DNA of 64,000 nucleotides, taken from contig NZ_JBFHGL010000002.1 of assembly GCF_041583195.1 (NCBI RefSeq), positions 186,001 through 250,000 on the forward strand, in the 5' to 3' direction. Numbering within the stretch: position 1 is the first letter of the stretch; each line of letters begins with the position of its first letter. A program made the position numbers and the translations under genes. This document shows, piece after piece, positions 15,996 through 24,999 of the stretch. The DNA is from Sulfurimonas sp. (GTDB taxonomy: Bacteria; Campylobacterota; Campylobacteria; Campylobacterales; Sulfurimonadaceae). A model generated the notes under the pieces. That model was not told where the DNA came from. It saw only the letters and a list, made by a program, of their open reading frames with translations, and ran no database searches.

Positions 15996-17225
15996 AACCT
16001 TTGCGCTGAGCACGGTTTTATCGCTCATAAGTTCAAATTCATCACTTACATTTAACTCATCTATATCTATAACTTTTTTATCTTTAGATATTTGAGCAAA
16101 CCCTTTTTTTGATTTGTATTTAGGATTGTTTGCTTCTAAATTTTTCATAGCATTACTAAGCTCATTTTGTTTTGTTTTTAAAATAGAGTTTATTGCATTT
16201 GGATACTGTGAAAATGTCTGCTGTAAATCTCTTTGATGTGTTTGTATTTTAAAAGTTATAGCTTGAAAAAAGTTCTCTTTTAGACTCTTAATCTCTTCAA
16301 GTTTCTGAGTTAGTTTATTCTCGATGGAATTTTGTTTATATGCTTGATGTAGGTGGTTTAGTTCTTGTTTTTTATTATATATTTTTTGCTCTAGAGTTTG
16401 TGTAAATTGATTTGAGATACTATCTAAATATTGATAAAGTTCATTTTCATCAGGCAAGATCATCTGCATCGCAGCACTAGGTGTAGGTGCTCTTAGATCA
16501 GCTACAAAATCACTGATAACAGTATCTATCTCATGCCCTACTGCACTAACGACCGGGATAACTGAAGCGAATATCGCATCTGCTACTATCTCTTCATTAA
16601 AAGCCCACAAATCTTCTACGCTTCCTCCACCACGACCGACTATTAAAATATCATAATCTTTTTTATTCGCTTGTGATATTGCATTTGCTATTGATGAAGC
16701 AGCCATATCACCTTGAACAAGTACGTCATATACATCAACTTCAATATCTCTGTATCTGTGGTTTGCTACTCTTAACATATCCTGCAGGGCTGCACCTGTT
16801 GCAGAAGTTACAAGGGCTAGTTTTTTTGGAAATTTCGGAAGTTGTTTTTTTATCTCAGGATTAAAATAACCTTTCTCTTGAAGCTTTCGTTTCAACTGCT
16901 CGTAAGCCAGTGCTAAAGCACCTTGACCTGCAGGCTCTATGCTAAAACAGTTAACCTGATAGGACCCGCGAGGTGTATAAACACTAACAGCTCCATCAAG
17001 TACGACTTTCATCCCCTCTTCGAGCTGAAACTTCAGCCTTGATGCATTTCCTCTAAACATAACGCAAGAGATAGCCGATGAATTATCCTTTAAAGTGAAG
17101 TATATATGCCCAGAGTTATGAAAAGTTATACGTGAAAGTTCCCCTTCAACGAGAACACGTGTAAAACTGGTTTCAAGTAAAGATTTGATCTGTTCATTTA
17201 ATGCCGACACACTTAAAGTATTCAT
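15981..17225 (-). CDS. xseA: Exodeoxyribonuclease VII large subunit
   Basis: 414 residues: N-terminal OB-fold (about 1-100; VLVEGELSRITFHNSGHIYF then SCVMFRGNASRL), catalytic domain with GGGSVEDLWAFNEE and SAVGHEIDTVISDFVADLRAPTPSAA, and a long helical C-terminus. With XseB it degrades single-stranded DNA from both ends and takes part in repair. The ATG start has AGGAG just upstream. xseB is not in the window. Confidence 0.96.
   Translation of the reverse strand: MNTLSVSALNEQIKSLLETSFTRVLVEGELSRITFHNSGHIYFTLKDNSSAISCVMFRGNASRLKFQLEEGMKVVLDGAVSVYTPRGSYQVNCFSIEPAGQGALALAYEQLKRKLQEKGYFNPEIKKQLPKFPKKLALVTSATGAALQDMLRVANHRYRDIEVDVYDVLVQGDMAASSIANAISQANKKDYDILIVGRGGGSVEDLWAFNEEIVADAIFASVIPVVSAVGHEIDTVISDFVADLRAPTPSAAMQMILPDENELYQYLDSISNQFTQTLEQKIYNKKQELNHLHQAYKQNSIENKLTQKLEEIKSLKENFFQAITFKIQTHQRDLQQTFSQYPNAINSILKTKQNELSNAMKNLEANNPKYKSKKGFAQISKDKKVIDIDELNVSDEFELMSDKTVLSAKVLSKS
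15991..16022. repeat. Inverted repeat at the sppA/xseA convergent ends
   Basis: GATAAAACC and GGTTTTATC form a perfect 9-bp stem with a 14-base loop, spanning the sppA stop codon and the last codons of xseA. No T-run follows on either side, so termination is possible but not certain. Confidence 0.4.
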
Positions 17226-17314
17226 CTACACTCCTAATATTTATGTGATTATAACATCTATGATTGTAAATATTGCAATATGTCATATTTTTAAAAGTAA
17301 ATCGTTTTGCGTAG

Positions 17315-17320
17315 TATAAT
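17315..17320 (+). promoter_or_regulatory. Likely -10 element (TATAAT) for radA
   Basis: TATAAT 32 bases before the radA ATG at 17352; this also argues against the longer reading frame starting at 17307, which would begin upstream of the promoter element. Confidence 0.5.
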
Positions 17321-17351
17321 TTTTCAAATATTATTTACTGGACAAATTATT

Positions 17352-18698
17352 ATGGCTAAGAAAAAAGTACTATTTGAGTGTCAGCATTGTGGAATGACAA
17401 CTCCCAAGTGGATGGGAAAATGTACAAACTGTGGAGCTTGGGATTCTTTTATTGAGTTAAACGAGCATCAGCAAGAAGTTATAAAACAAACTAAATCTTC
17501 ATCTAGTCAAGGTGCTAAAGCCGTATCGATCAACCAAATAAAAGAAGAAGAGATCTACAGATTCTCTTCAAGCGATCCTGAACTTGACACTGTTCTTGGA
17601 GGTGGTATAGTTCCGGGTTCACTAACTCTAATCGGTGGAAGCCCCGGTGTTGGTAAATCAACTCTTTTATTAAAGGTAGGAGGGCTAATCTCATCGGGTG
17701 GAAGAGATGTACTTTATGTAAGCGGTGAGGAGTCAAGTTCTCAGATAAAACTACGTGCTAACCGTCTTGGAGCGAATCAAGACAACCTTTACCTGCTTAG
17801 CGAGATAAGACTTGAGCAAGTTCTTTTAGAATTAGAGCATCATAATTACGACTTTTTAATTATAGACTCGATCCAAACACTTTACTCTGAAAATATCACT
17901 TCAGCCCCTGGTTCTGTAACACAGGTTAGACAAATTACATTTGAGCTTATGCGCATAGCAAAAGAAAAAAACTTAGCAATCTTTATAATAGGTCACATAA
18001 CTAAAGAGGGTTCAATAGCAGGTCCTAGAGTGCTTGAACACATGGTTGACACTGTACTGTACTTTGAAGGTGATTCTTCTCAGGAACTTAGAATTCTAAG
18101 AGGATTTAAAAACCGTTTCGGTCCAACTAGTGAGATCGGTGTATTTGAGATGCGTAGTGATGGACTTGTATCTGCAACAGATATAGCATCAAGATTTTTC
18201 AACCGTGATTCTAATCAGGCTGGCTCAGCTCTTACCGTTGTAATGGAGGGAAGCCGCCCGATCATACTTGAAGTTCAGGCACTTGTGAGTGAGAGCCATA
18301 CTCCAAACTCAAAAAGACAGGCTACCGGTTTTGATAACAACCGTTTAAATATGCTTCTCGCACTTTTAGAAAGAAAATTGGAGATCCCTTTATCTGGATA
18401 CGATGTATATATTAACGTAACAGGCGGAATTAAGATCAACGAGACTTCAGCTGATCTTGCAATATTGGCTGCAATAATATCTAGTTTTAGAGACCGTGCT
18501 ATTTCAAAAGAGACTATCTTTTTAGGTGAGGTTTCACTTGTAGGGGATGTTCGTGAAGTGTTTGGACTTGATGCAAGACTTAAAGAGGCTCAAATGCAAA
18601 ATATAAACAAGGTGCTTCTTTCTAAAAAACCGTTAGAGAAAACGAATATGAAAACATTCATAGTCGATGAAGTAACAAAACTGCTGGAATGGTACTAA
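17352..18698 (+). CDS. radA: DNA repair protein RadA
   Basis: 448 residues from the ATG giving MAKKKVLFECQHCG, the family-typical N-terminus; the in-frame ATA/ATT-rich extension upstream is not coding. A C4 zinc finger (CQHCG and CTNCG) precedes a RecA-like domain with Walker A GGSPGVGKST and the RadA-specific KNRFG motif (RGFKNRFGPT), then a C-terminal Lon-protease-like domain without catalytic Ser. RadA is a helicase-like motor that extends recombination intermediates during branch migration. Confidence 0.96.
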   Translation: MAKKKVLFECQHCGMTTPKWMGKCTNCGAWDSFIELNEHQQEVIKQTKSSSSQGAKAVSINQIKEEEIYRFSSSDPELDTVLGGGIVPGSLTLIGGSPGVGKSTLLLKVGGLISSGGRDVLYVSGEESSSQIKLRANRLGANQDNLYLLSEIRLEQVLLELEHHNYDFLIIDSIQTLYSENITSAPGSVTQVRQITFELMRIAKEKNLAIFIIGHITKEGSIAGPRVLEHMVDTVLYFEGDSSQELRILRGFKNRFGPTSEIGVFEMRSDGLVSATDIASRFFNRDSNQAGSALTVVMEGSRPIILEVQALVSESHTPNSKRQATGFDNNRLNMLLALLERKLEIPLSGYDVYINVTGGIKINETSADLAILAAIISSFRDRAISKETIFLGEVSLVGDVREVFGLDARLKEAQMQNINKVLLSKKPLEKTNMKTFIVDEVTKLLEWY

Positions 18699-18738
18699 AT
18701 TAACAAATAATTTACCTTATATTTATCATTAAAAATGT

Positions 18739-18744
18739 TATAAT
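18739..18744 (+). promoter_or_regulatory. Likely -10 element (TATAAT)
   Basis: TATAAT 26 bases before the ATG at 18770, upstream of the small gene and carbonic anhydrase pair. Confidence 0.5.
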
Positions 18745-18769
18745 CAATAAATTTTTACAAGGTTTTTAA

Positions 18770-19030
18770 ATGATAGATGCAGAATTCAGAAGTGAAGAAA
18801 GATTTTCAAAGTTATCAATAGCTTATGAAGGCAAAGATGAGGGACGACTTGTATGTTCAACTATAGATAGAATTACTTCAAAGTACGAAATAAAACCTGA
18901 AACATATACTTGTAATATCTCACATGGTAGAGAAGTAGTAGTTGTTGAATACCACGATGATATCGATCGTGAATCTGGTCAAATTTTTGAAGAAATTATG
19001 AAAGAGTTAAACATTACTAGTTGTGATTAA
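18770..19030 (+). CDS. Conserved-looking small protein of unknown function
   Basis: 86 residues, acidic, soluble (no signal peptide or helix). Two Cys occur at about residues 29 and 44, plus one near the C-terminus (ITSCD). No family recognised. It has its own -10 and overlaps the carbonic anhydrase start by eight bases, so the two are translationally coupled, hinting at a shared role or a simple operon position. The coding status is supported by the coupling and by normal codon use. Confidence 0.6.
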   Translation: MIDAEFRSEERFSKLSIAYEGKDEGRLVCSTIDRITSKYEIKPETYTCNISHGREVVVVEYHDDIDRESGQIFEEIMKELNITSCD

Positions 19031-19682
19031 TCTACAAGAATATGCCCAGGGCAATAAACTTTTTAGATCCTATTTTAAAAAGAACCAAGAGTCTTTACTA
19101 GAACTGGTAAAGAGCGGTCAATCTCCAAAAGCACTTTTTATAGGTTGTTCCGACTCAAGAGTTATCCCTGATATGATGGTTCAATCAGCGCCTGGGGATC
19201 TTTTTGTTATTAGAAATGTCGGAAATTTTGTTCCACCTTATAAACCAGATGAAGACTTTCATGCAACGGCATCTGGTATAGAATACGCTGTTAGTGTTTT
19301 AAAAGTTCAAGAGATAATTATTTGCGGTCATACACACTGTGGAGCTTGTGCTTCTTTATATGAGGAGATAGAAGATCCATCTCTTGTTCATACTAAAAAA
19401 TGGCTGGAACTTGGTCAAAGTGCAAAAAAATCTGCTATCTTAAGTCTAGGTTCTGATGCAAATAGAGAGGAATTACTAAGGCTTACGGAAAAATTGTCGA
19501 TAATAAAACAAATAGAAAATATTCTTACGTATCCTATTGTAAAAAAACGCTTTGAAAACGGCGATTTATCAATACATGGATGGTGTTATGATATAGCTAC
19601 TGGAAAAATAGAGTATTATAACGCTGATACTTATGAGTTTTTGCCACTTAAAAGTTTGATACAAAGTGAACTTAAAATATAA
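19023..19682 (+). CDS. Beta-class carbonic anhydrase
   Basis: 219 residues with the zinc ligands and catalytic pair of the beta class: GCSDSRV (Cys, Asp-Arg) and GHTHCGAC (His, Cys). It interconverts CO2 and bicarbonate, which matters for autotrophic growth and pH balance. GTG start within the preceding small gene; no ATG is available before the conserved region. No signal peptide, so it is cytoplasmic. Confidence 0.93.
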   Translation: MINLQEYAQGNKLFRSYFKKNQESLLELVKSGQSPKALFIGCSDSRVIPDMMVQSAPGDLFVIRNVGNFVPPYKPDEDFHATASGIEYAVSVLKVQEIIICGHTHCGACASLYEEIEDPSLVHTKKWLELGQSAKKSAILSLGSDANREELLRLTEKLSIIKQIENILTYPIVKKRFENGDLSIHGWCYDIATGKIEYYNADTYEFLPLKSLIQSELKI

Positions 19683-19702
19683 AATAAATTAAAAGGATAG
19701 TT

Positions 19703-20251
19703 ATGGCTGAAGAAGAAACTAAAGAGGAAGAACAACAAAGCGAAAAAAAATCTAGTAATATGCTGATGATCATTATCATCGCAGTTTTAGTATTAATCAT
19801 TATCATAGGTGCTATTTTAGCTGTTGTCTTGATGGGTTCTGATGAAGAGCAAGTTGTGAAACAGGCTCCACAAAGTCAAGAAAGAGTATCTCCAACTAGA
19901 ACAAAACGTCCATCTGCGGCTCTTGAAGATTCAAGAAGACTTAGTGAAATAGGTATACTTTATCCACTGGATACATTTACTGTTAACCTAAAAAGTGATT
20001 CTGGTAGAAGATATTTAAAAGCTACTCTTAGCCTTGAGTTAAGCGGTGAAGAACTAAGCTTGGAGCTAGATGCAAAAGCACCTGTAATTAGAGATAGAGT
20101 AATCAGAATATTAACATCTAAAACTCTTGAAGAGATATCTTCGAAAAAAGGAAAACAAAAAGTTTCTGATCAGATAATAGACACTTTAAATGCAATCGTT
20201 TCTGATGGCAGTATCCAAGGTATCTATTTTACTGAATTCGTTATCCAATAA
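19703..20251 (+). CDS. fliL: Flagellar basal-body-associated protein FliL
   Basis: 182 residues: acidic cytoplasmic N-terminus, one membrane helix (about residues 20-46), then a periplasmic FliL domain (FTVNLKSDSGRRYLKATLSLEL, and the closing GIYFTEFVIQ). FliL surrounds the stator MotAB and supports torque. In this group fliL lies away from other flagellar genes. It starts 20 bases after carbonic anhydrase with AAGGA before the ATG, and converges with the Lon-like gene. Confidence 0.92.
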   Translation: MAEEETKEEEQQSEKKSSNMLMIIIIAVLVLIIIIGAILAVVLMGSDEEQVVKQAPQSQERVSPTRTKRPSAALEDSRRLSEIGILYPLDTFTVNLKSDSGRRYLKATLSLELSGEELSLELDAKAPVIRDRVIRILTSKTLEEISSKKGKQKVSDQIIDTLNAIVSDGSIQGIYFTEFVIQ

Positions 20252-20252
20252 C

Positions 20253-22625
20253 TTATTTTTTATCACTATCAGTTGATTGATTAAACTCTTTAACTTTTAG
20301 TGATAAATCTCTCAACTTTTCTGTAACAAGTCCATCAATATAACTTGCTTCTTTTCCTGTTAATATCGATATACCTTCATCTATAGATTCCACTGCATAT
20401 ATCTCAAACCTTTTATCTTCTACCGCTTTTAAAACTTCCTCTTTTAACATAAGATGTTTTACGTTTGCTTTTGGAATTATAACTGCGTATGATGCTTTTG
20501 AATCCTTTCTCATACATATGTCAAAAAAGCCCTCTATCTTTTCATTAACTCCACCTATAGGTTGAATCTCTCCAAATTGATTTACAGAGCCGGTTACAGC
20601 TATATTTTGCTTTATAGGAAGTTCTGAGAGTGATGAAAGCAGAGCATAAAGTTCAGTTGACGATGCACTGTCTCCATCTACATGTCCGTATGACTGCTCA
20701 AATACTAAAGAAGCATTTAGACTAAAAGGTATATCTTTAGCGTATTTTGAACCTAAGTATGATGATAAGATCATTACACCTTTGGAGTGTATAGGTCCAC
20801 CTAATTCGACTTTTTTTTCTATGTCTATTATCTCACCTTTTCCTATTCTTGTCGTTGCCGTAATCCTAGAAGGTGATCCGAAGTTATGTCCTCCGACAGA
20901 TATATAACTGAGTGCATTTATCTGCCCTACTCTGCTTCCACTAAGGTCTATCATTATAGTACCTTCATCTATCATGTCGTAGAGCTTAGTTTGTATTCTG
21001 TTTATTCTTTGTATTTGAGAATAGAGTGCCTTTTCAATATCTGCTTTCTCTATAGCTGAATGGTTTTGTTCTTTTGAATAGTAATCTGCCTCTTTTAAAA
21101 GATCTGAGAGTGTACGAAGATGAGTTGAGAGTTTTAAAGAGTGAGATATATTTCTAGAACTCTCCTCAATTACTCTTGCAACTGCATCGGGAGTAAGTGG
21201 AAGCAGTTTATCTTGTTTTGAGATGGTTCCTATCATCTGTGCATATAGTTGAATATTCTCATCGTTTCTTGGAACATCCTCTTCAAAATCTGCACTAACT
21301 TTAAACAGCTCCTTAAAATCAGGATCATACTCATACAGTAAATAATAAAGCATTCTCTCACCTACGATTACTACTTTAACATCGATAGGTATCGGTTCAG
21401 GTTCTAATGATGTTGTTGCGATTAAAGAGTATTGTTGTGCCAACGATTCTATACGTATCTCTTTTGATCGAAGTACCCTCTTTAATTCTTCGTATGCAAA
21501 AGGCTGAGTCAACAGTTTTCTCGCATCTAAAATAAGATAACCACCATTTGCTTTATGAAGAGCTCCAGGTTTTATCATACTAAAGTTTGTAATTAAACTA
21601 CCCATTTGTGACATATGTTCAATCTTACCTATCAGATTGTGCTGAGTCGGGTTATCTTCGTAAATAACAGGGGCATTTACACTATCAGTATGTGCTATAA
21701 AAAGATTTACCTGATATTTTTCATAAGACGGAGTATAATAATCTTTCATAAATCCCGGTATATTCATGTTGTCAGGCTTCAATAAAAAATCTTGAGTGTT
21801 TTTAATTACGTCTTTTTGAAGTTCATCCAAATATTCTACTATCTTTTTATTCTCTTCATATTTTTGTTTTACTTCATCTATCAATGAACCTACAGCTTGT
21901 TCTGCTACTTTTTTATCGTACTCTTTTAACTCGGTTTGCTGTTCTTTACTTAGCTGGCTTACTTTTCTAAGTTCATCTTTTACTATCTGTTCAAATTCGC
22001 CCATTCTCTTTTGGATCTGTTTTTTCTTATTGTCATCTATATTGTTAAACTCTTCAGGGGATAAAATCTTTCCATCAACTATTGGTACGAATGTTACACG
22101 ACTCGTATTAGTTGCATTCATTGAAACTTCATACTCTTTTGCTTTATCTTGAAGATATAGAAATATTTCAGACTGCTTTTCTAAATATTTTTTATTTATA
22201 GCCTCTATGTCGTTTCTATAATCATTGGAATCAAAACTCGAAGGTAAAATTGCTTTGATTAGCTCTATAAGTTCATCTATATCTTTTTTAAATTCTTGAG
22301 CATTACCTGCTTCTAATTTTATAGCTATCGGTTTTTGGTAGTTTTCAAAATTATTTACATAACACCAGTCACTAATGTTGTTTTCTTTTTTCGCTTTGGC
22401 TTCTAAAAAACTTGTAACCATGGAATGTTTTCCACTTCCTGATGGTCCCATTATAAAAAGGTTAAAACCTTCTTGTTTTATATTTGTACCAAATTTAACA
22501 GCTTCAACTGCACTTGATTGACCAATAGGCTGGTTAAGCAGTTCTAAATCATCTGTAGTTTTAAAACTGAATATCGAGCTATCACACTTGTTATATAGCT
22601 CTTTAACGTCTAGAGGATTAAGCAT
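20253..22625 (-). CDS. Lon-related ATP-dependent protease (AAA_32 type)
   Basis: 790 residues. Domain order: P-loop (GPSGSGKHS, about 55-63), long helical insertion (about 150-280), second ATPase part with GGYLILDAR and a sensor region, then the S16 protease domain with nucleophile Ser in GDSASSTEL and Lys in GGVNEKIEG. The Walker A Lys is followed by His rather than Ser/Thr, as in this Lon-like branch rather than classical Lon. Its targets are not known from sequence. The gene ends one base from the fliL stop on the other strand. Confidence 0.93.
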   Translation of the reverse strand: MLNPLDVKELYNKCDSSIFSFKTTDDLELLNQPIGQSSAVEAVKFGTNIKQEGFNLFIMGPSGSGKHSMVTSFLEAKAKKENNISDWCYVNNFENYQKPIAIKLEAGNAQEFKKDIDELIELIKAILPSSFDSNDYRNDIEAINKKYLEKQSEIFLYLQDKAKEYEVSMNATNTSRVTFVPIVDGKILSPEEFNNIDDNKKKQIQKRMGEFEQIVKDELRKVSQLSKEQQTELKEYDKKVAEQAVGSLIDEVKQKYEENKKIVEYLDELQKDVIKNTQDFLLKPDNMNIPGFMKDYYTPSYEKYQVNLFIAHTDSVNAPVIYEDNPTQHNLIGKIEHMSQMGSLITNFSMIKPGALHKANGGYLILDARKLLTQPFAYEELKRVLRSKEIRIESLAQQYSLIATTSLEPEPIPIDVKVVIVGERMLYYLLYEYDPDFKELFKVSADFEEDVPRNDENIQLYAQMIGTISKQDKLLPLTPDAVARVIEESSRNISHSLKLSTHLRTLSDLLKEADYYSKEQNHSAIEKADIEKALYSQIQRINRIQTKLYDMIDEGTIMIDLSGSRVGQINALSYISVGGHNFGSPSRITATTRIGKGEIIDIEKKVELGGPIHSKGVMILSSYLGSKYAKDIPFSLNASLVFEQSYGHVDGDSASSTELYALLSSLSELPIKQNIAVTGSVNQFGEIQPIGGVNEKIEGFFDICMRKDSKASYAVIIPKANVKHLMLKEEVLKAVEDKRFEIYAVESIDEGISILTGKEASYIDGLVTEKLRDLSLKVKEFNQSTDSDKK

Positions 22626-22677
22626 AAAATTCCTTTTTTCCCTACATTGGCTTAAATAAAAAAAATACTTATATCGC

Positions 22678-22683
22678 TATAAT
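22678..22683 (+). promoter_or_regulatory. Likely -10 element (TATAAT) for acpS
   Basis: TATAAT 30 bases before the acpS ATG, in the divergent gap with the Lon-like gene. Confidence 0.45.
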
Positions 22684-22712
22684 ACCATTATTGTATACAA
22701 ATGGATTAAATA

Positions 22713-23066
22713 ATGATAGGTATAGACTTAATTAAAACTTCTAGAATGAAGCGCATGATGGATCGTTTTGAGAAAAAAGCACTCCAAAAATTTTTATCTG
22801 ATGATGAGATAGCACTTGTTAAAAACTATAAAACTGCAGCTGGTTTTTGGGCTGTAAAAGAAGCTGCTTCAAAAGCTTTGGGTGTAGGAATTGGGAGTGA
22901 ATGCGGATTTCATGATATAACTATATCTAAGACACAAAAAGGTGCACCTAAAATAAAGTTATCTAAAAAAATTGTAGAGAGTTTTAATGTAAGTGATACG
23001 AGTGTATCAATCACACATGATGGGGAATACGCGATAGCAGTAGTTGCTATAGAGACTAAAAACTAA
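22713..23066 (+). CDS. acpS: Holo-[acyl-carrier-protein] synthase
   Basis: 117 residues with both family motifs: [10 protein letters not shown] at the N-terminus (metal-binding Asp) and [12 protein letters not shown]. It transfers 4'-phosphopantetheine from CoA to ACP. Length is normal. It converges with thiS, zero bases between the stops. Confidence 0.95.
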   Translation: MIGIDLIKTSRMKRMMDRFEKKALQKFLSDDEIALVKNYKTAAGFWAVKEAASKALGVGIGSECGFHDITISKTQKGAPKIKLSKKIVESFNVSDTSVSITHDGEYAIAVVAIETKN

Positions 23067-23267
23067 TCAACCACCGCCTACAAAATCTAAAAGTTCTAAC
23101 TTATCACCATCTTTTGGCTTATAAGCAGACCAGTTATCTTGTTTAACTATCTCCATATTTACGGCTGCTGCCATAACTTTTCCGTCTAGTTTTAACTCAC
23201 TTAATATATCTTGTAATGACTTACCGTCGTTAAATTCTTTGTTTTCGCCATTAATTATCAGTTTCAT
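23067..23267 (-). CDS. thiS: Sulfur carrier protein ThiS
   Basis: 66-residue ubiquitin-like protein (MKLIINGENKEF start, LSELKLDGKVMAAAVN centre) ending in Gly-Gly-Gly; the C-terminal Gly pair is adenylated and thiocarboxylated to deliver sulfur to thiazole synthase in thiamine synthesis. There is no Cys, as usual. It stands alone here; thiF/thiG are not in the window. Confidence 0.88.
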   Translation of the reverse strand: MKLIINGENKEFNDGKSLQDILSELKLDGKVMAAAVNMEIVKQDNWSAYKPKDGDKLELLDFVGGG

Positions 23268-23337
23268 AATATTTCTTTTGTTTCAATTTTTAGGAATTTT
23301 ATCCAAAGATTATTAAAAAAGTTTTACTTTTTTATAA

Positions 23338-23931
23338 CTACTGTTTTATATCAGGAAAGTTATTGGTCATATCTTCATAAGTTTTGTTGTACTTTAAAGC
23401 TTCAATAACTTCATCTAAAGGTGAAGAATAGATACCTTCAAGGTCTGATTCAGCATCTTGAAGTTCAAATGCAAGTTTTTCCATAGGTGGAGTAAACTGT
23501 GCATCTATTCCTTCTTTATTACCTCTAGCATCAACTCTGTACCAACCATATTCTTTTAAATATATGGCATTTAAACCATGTAAGCAGTATACATCATCTT
23601 TATATTCACCACAAGAGAGCCTCTGATAACAAAAACCTGTAGGGATGTTGTTTGCACGTAGCAAAGCAGCAAGCAGTATACTTTTAGCATAACACCAACC
23701 CGTTGTGTGTTGTAATACTTCACTGGCTTTTAGTGTAGTTATATTGTCTTTATGATCACCTGTGTGGTTTATATTGTCTCTAACAAATAAAAAACAATGT
23801 CTAGCAATATCTTCATCACTATTTACACCACGAGCAAGTGAGGAAGCCAGAGCCTGAATTTTTGGTGATGAGAAATCTACTATTGAATCTTCAATTAGAT
23901 ATATACTTAGGTCTTCTTTTATATCCATCAT
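23338..23931 (-). CDS. Transglutaminase-like cysteine protease family protein
   Basis: 197-residue cytoplasmic protein with a transglutaminase core: Cys in GWCYAKSILLAALLRA, His in CLHGLNAIYL, Asp in WYRVDARGN. Bacterial members are mostly proteases or amidases of unspecified substrate. The catalytic triad is complete. Overlapping neither neighbour, it probably forms its own unit with the ATG at 23931. Confidence 0.88.
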   Translation of the reverse strand: MMDIKEDLSIYLIEDSIVDFSSPKIQALASSLARGVNSDEDIARHCFLFVRDNINHTGDHKDNITTLKASEVLQHTTGWCYAKSILLAALLRANNIPTGFCYQRLSCGEYKDDVYCLHGLNAIYLKEYGWYRVDARGNKEGIDAQFTPPMEKLAFELQDAESDLEGIYSSPLDEVIEALKYNKTYEDMTNNFPDIKQ

Positions 23932-23975
23932 AAAATACTTTATATTAAAATCATTTTATAATAGTATATCAAAAA

Positions 23976-24230
23976 CTATTTCTTTGATAACTCTTCCAAA
24001 AGCTTTGTTTGTTTCTCAGTTTCTTCCAAACGTTTTCTATTGATAACAAAAGCATCAAGTGCGAGAATCATAAACATAGATACGAATACAAAAAATATTG
24101 CAAAGAAAATAGCTGTAAAAAAGCCTAAAAATAAAAGTGATTTAAAAGTAATAAGAGCGCCGAAGAGGACAATAGCCCAAGACGCTCCAAGCAAAAAACT
24201 TACAATTCTATGAAATGTAGTTTCTCGCAT
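23976..24230 (-). CDS. Small two-helix membrane protein
   Basis: 84 residues: two membrane helices (about 8-30 and 35-62) followed by a charged C-terminal coiled coil (EETEKQTKLLEELSKK). I do not recognise the family. It lies 15 bases downstream of atpB on the same strand, so it is probably co-transcribed with it. An accessory role near the F0 sector is possible but rests on position only. Confidence 0.65.
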   Translation of the reverse strand: MRETTFHRIVSFLLGASWAIVLFGALITFKSLLFLGFFTAIFFAIFFVFVSMFMILALDAFVINRKRLEETEKQTKLLEELSKK

Positions 24231-24245
24231 AATTCAAGGGGAGTT

Positions 24246-24920
24246 TTAGTGGTCTTCCATTACTACTGCACCAGTTAGGTACACGTAAGTTAACATCATA
24301 AAGATGAAAGCTTGTAAGAAAGCCATAAAAGTTAATAATGCAAATGGAATCATTGGTAATACCCACGGAGCAAGCATTAAGATTACCATTAAGAACATAT
24401 CGTCACCTTTTACATTTCCGAATAAACGGAAAGATAAAGATACAAGTCTTGAGAAATGAGATACGATTTCAATTGGGAACATTAACCAATATAACCACCA
24501 AACTGGACCTAAAAAGTGTTTGAAGTATTTGATAACACCGTTACGACGAATACCTTCGAAGTTATAGTAAACAAATACAGCTAAAGCTAAAGTAAATGCA
24601 AATTCTAAAAATGCAGTTGGAGCTTCAAAACCTGGAATTACACCGATTAAGTTAGCGATACCAACGAATAAACCGATAGTAGCTACTAGTGGGAAATAAC
24701 GACGTGCTTCGTCTTTACCCATTGTATCAGTTCCCATTTTAAGAACACCTAACATATAAGCTTCCATAACATTTTGAGTTCCTGTAGGAACTAACTTTAA
24801 ATTACTCATAGCCATTTTAGCTAAGATTATCGCTATACCAGCCGCTAAAAGCATGTGCGTAGTATAGATAAACTCTTTAGAGTGTGAAACAAGTCCGAAA
24901 AAAGTAAACAACTCACCCAT
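24246..24920 (-). CDS. atpB: F0F1 ATP synthase subunit a
   Basis: 224-residue membrane protein with about six helices. The essential Arg is in [16 protein letters not shown] (helix four region), next to the c-ring. Subunit a carries the proton half-channels. The length is typical for Campylobacterota, in which atpB is separate from the main atp operon, as here. A -10 (24953-24958) and an AGGGAG ribosome site precede the ATG. Confidence 0.94.
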   Translation of the reverse strand: MGELFTFFGLVSHSKEFIYTTHMLLAAGIAIILAKMAMSNLKLVPTGTQNVMEAYMLGVLKMGTDTMGKDEARRYFPLVATIGLFVGIANLIGVIPGFEAPTAFLEFAFTLALAVFVYYNFEGIRRNGVIKYFKHFLGPVWWLYWLMFPIEIVSHFSRLVSLSFRLFGNVKGDDMFLMVILMLAPWVLPMIPFALLTFMAFLQAFIFMMLTYVYLTGAVVMEDH

Positions 24921-24952
24921 TAGAATAAACTCCCTGATTAAAAATTATCGCA

Positions 24953-24958
24953 ATTATA
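24953..24958 (-). promoter_or_regulatory. Likely -10 element (TATAAT) for atpB
   Basis: TATAAT on the minus strand, 32 bases upstream of the atpB start codon. Confidence 0.5.
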
Positions 24959-24999
24959 ATCAACCTTGTATTAAATTATTATTAGATTTTATCCTAAAT

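Noticed and set aside
17307-17351. Fifteen extra N-terminal codons for RadA
   Set aside because: They overlap the -10 element, and family members start at MAKKK.
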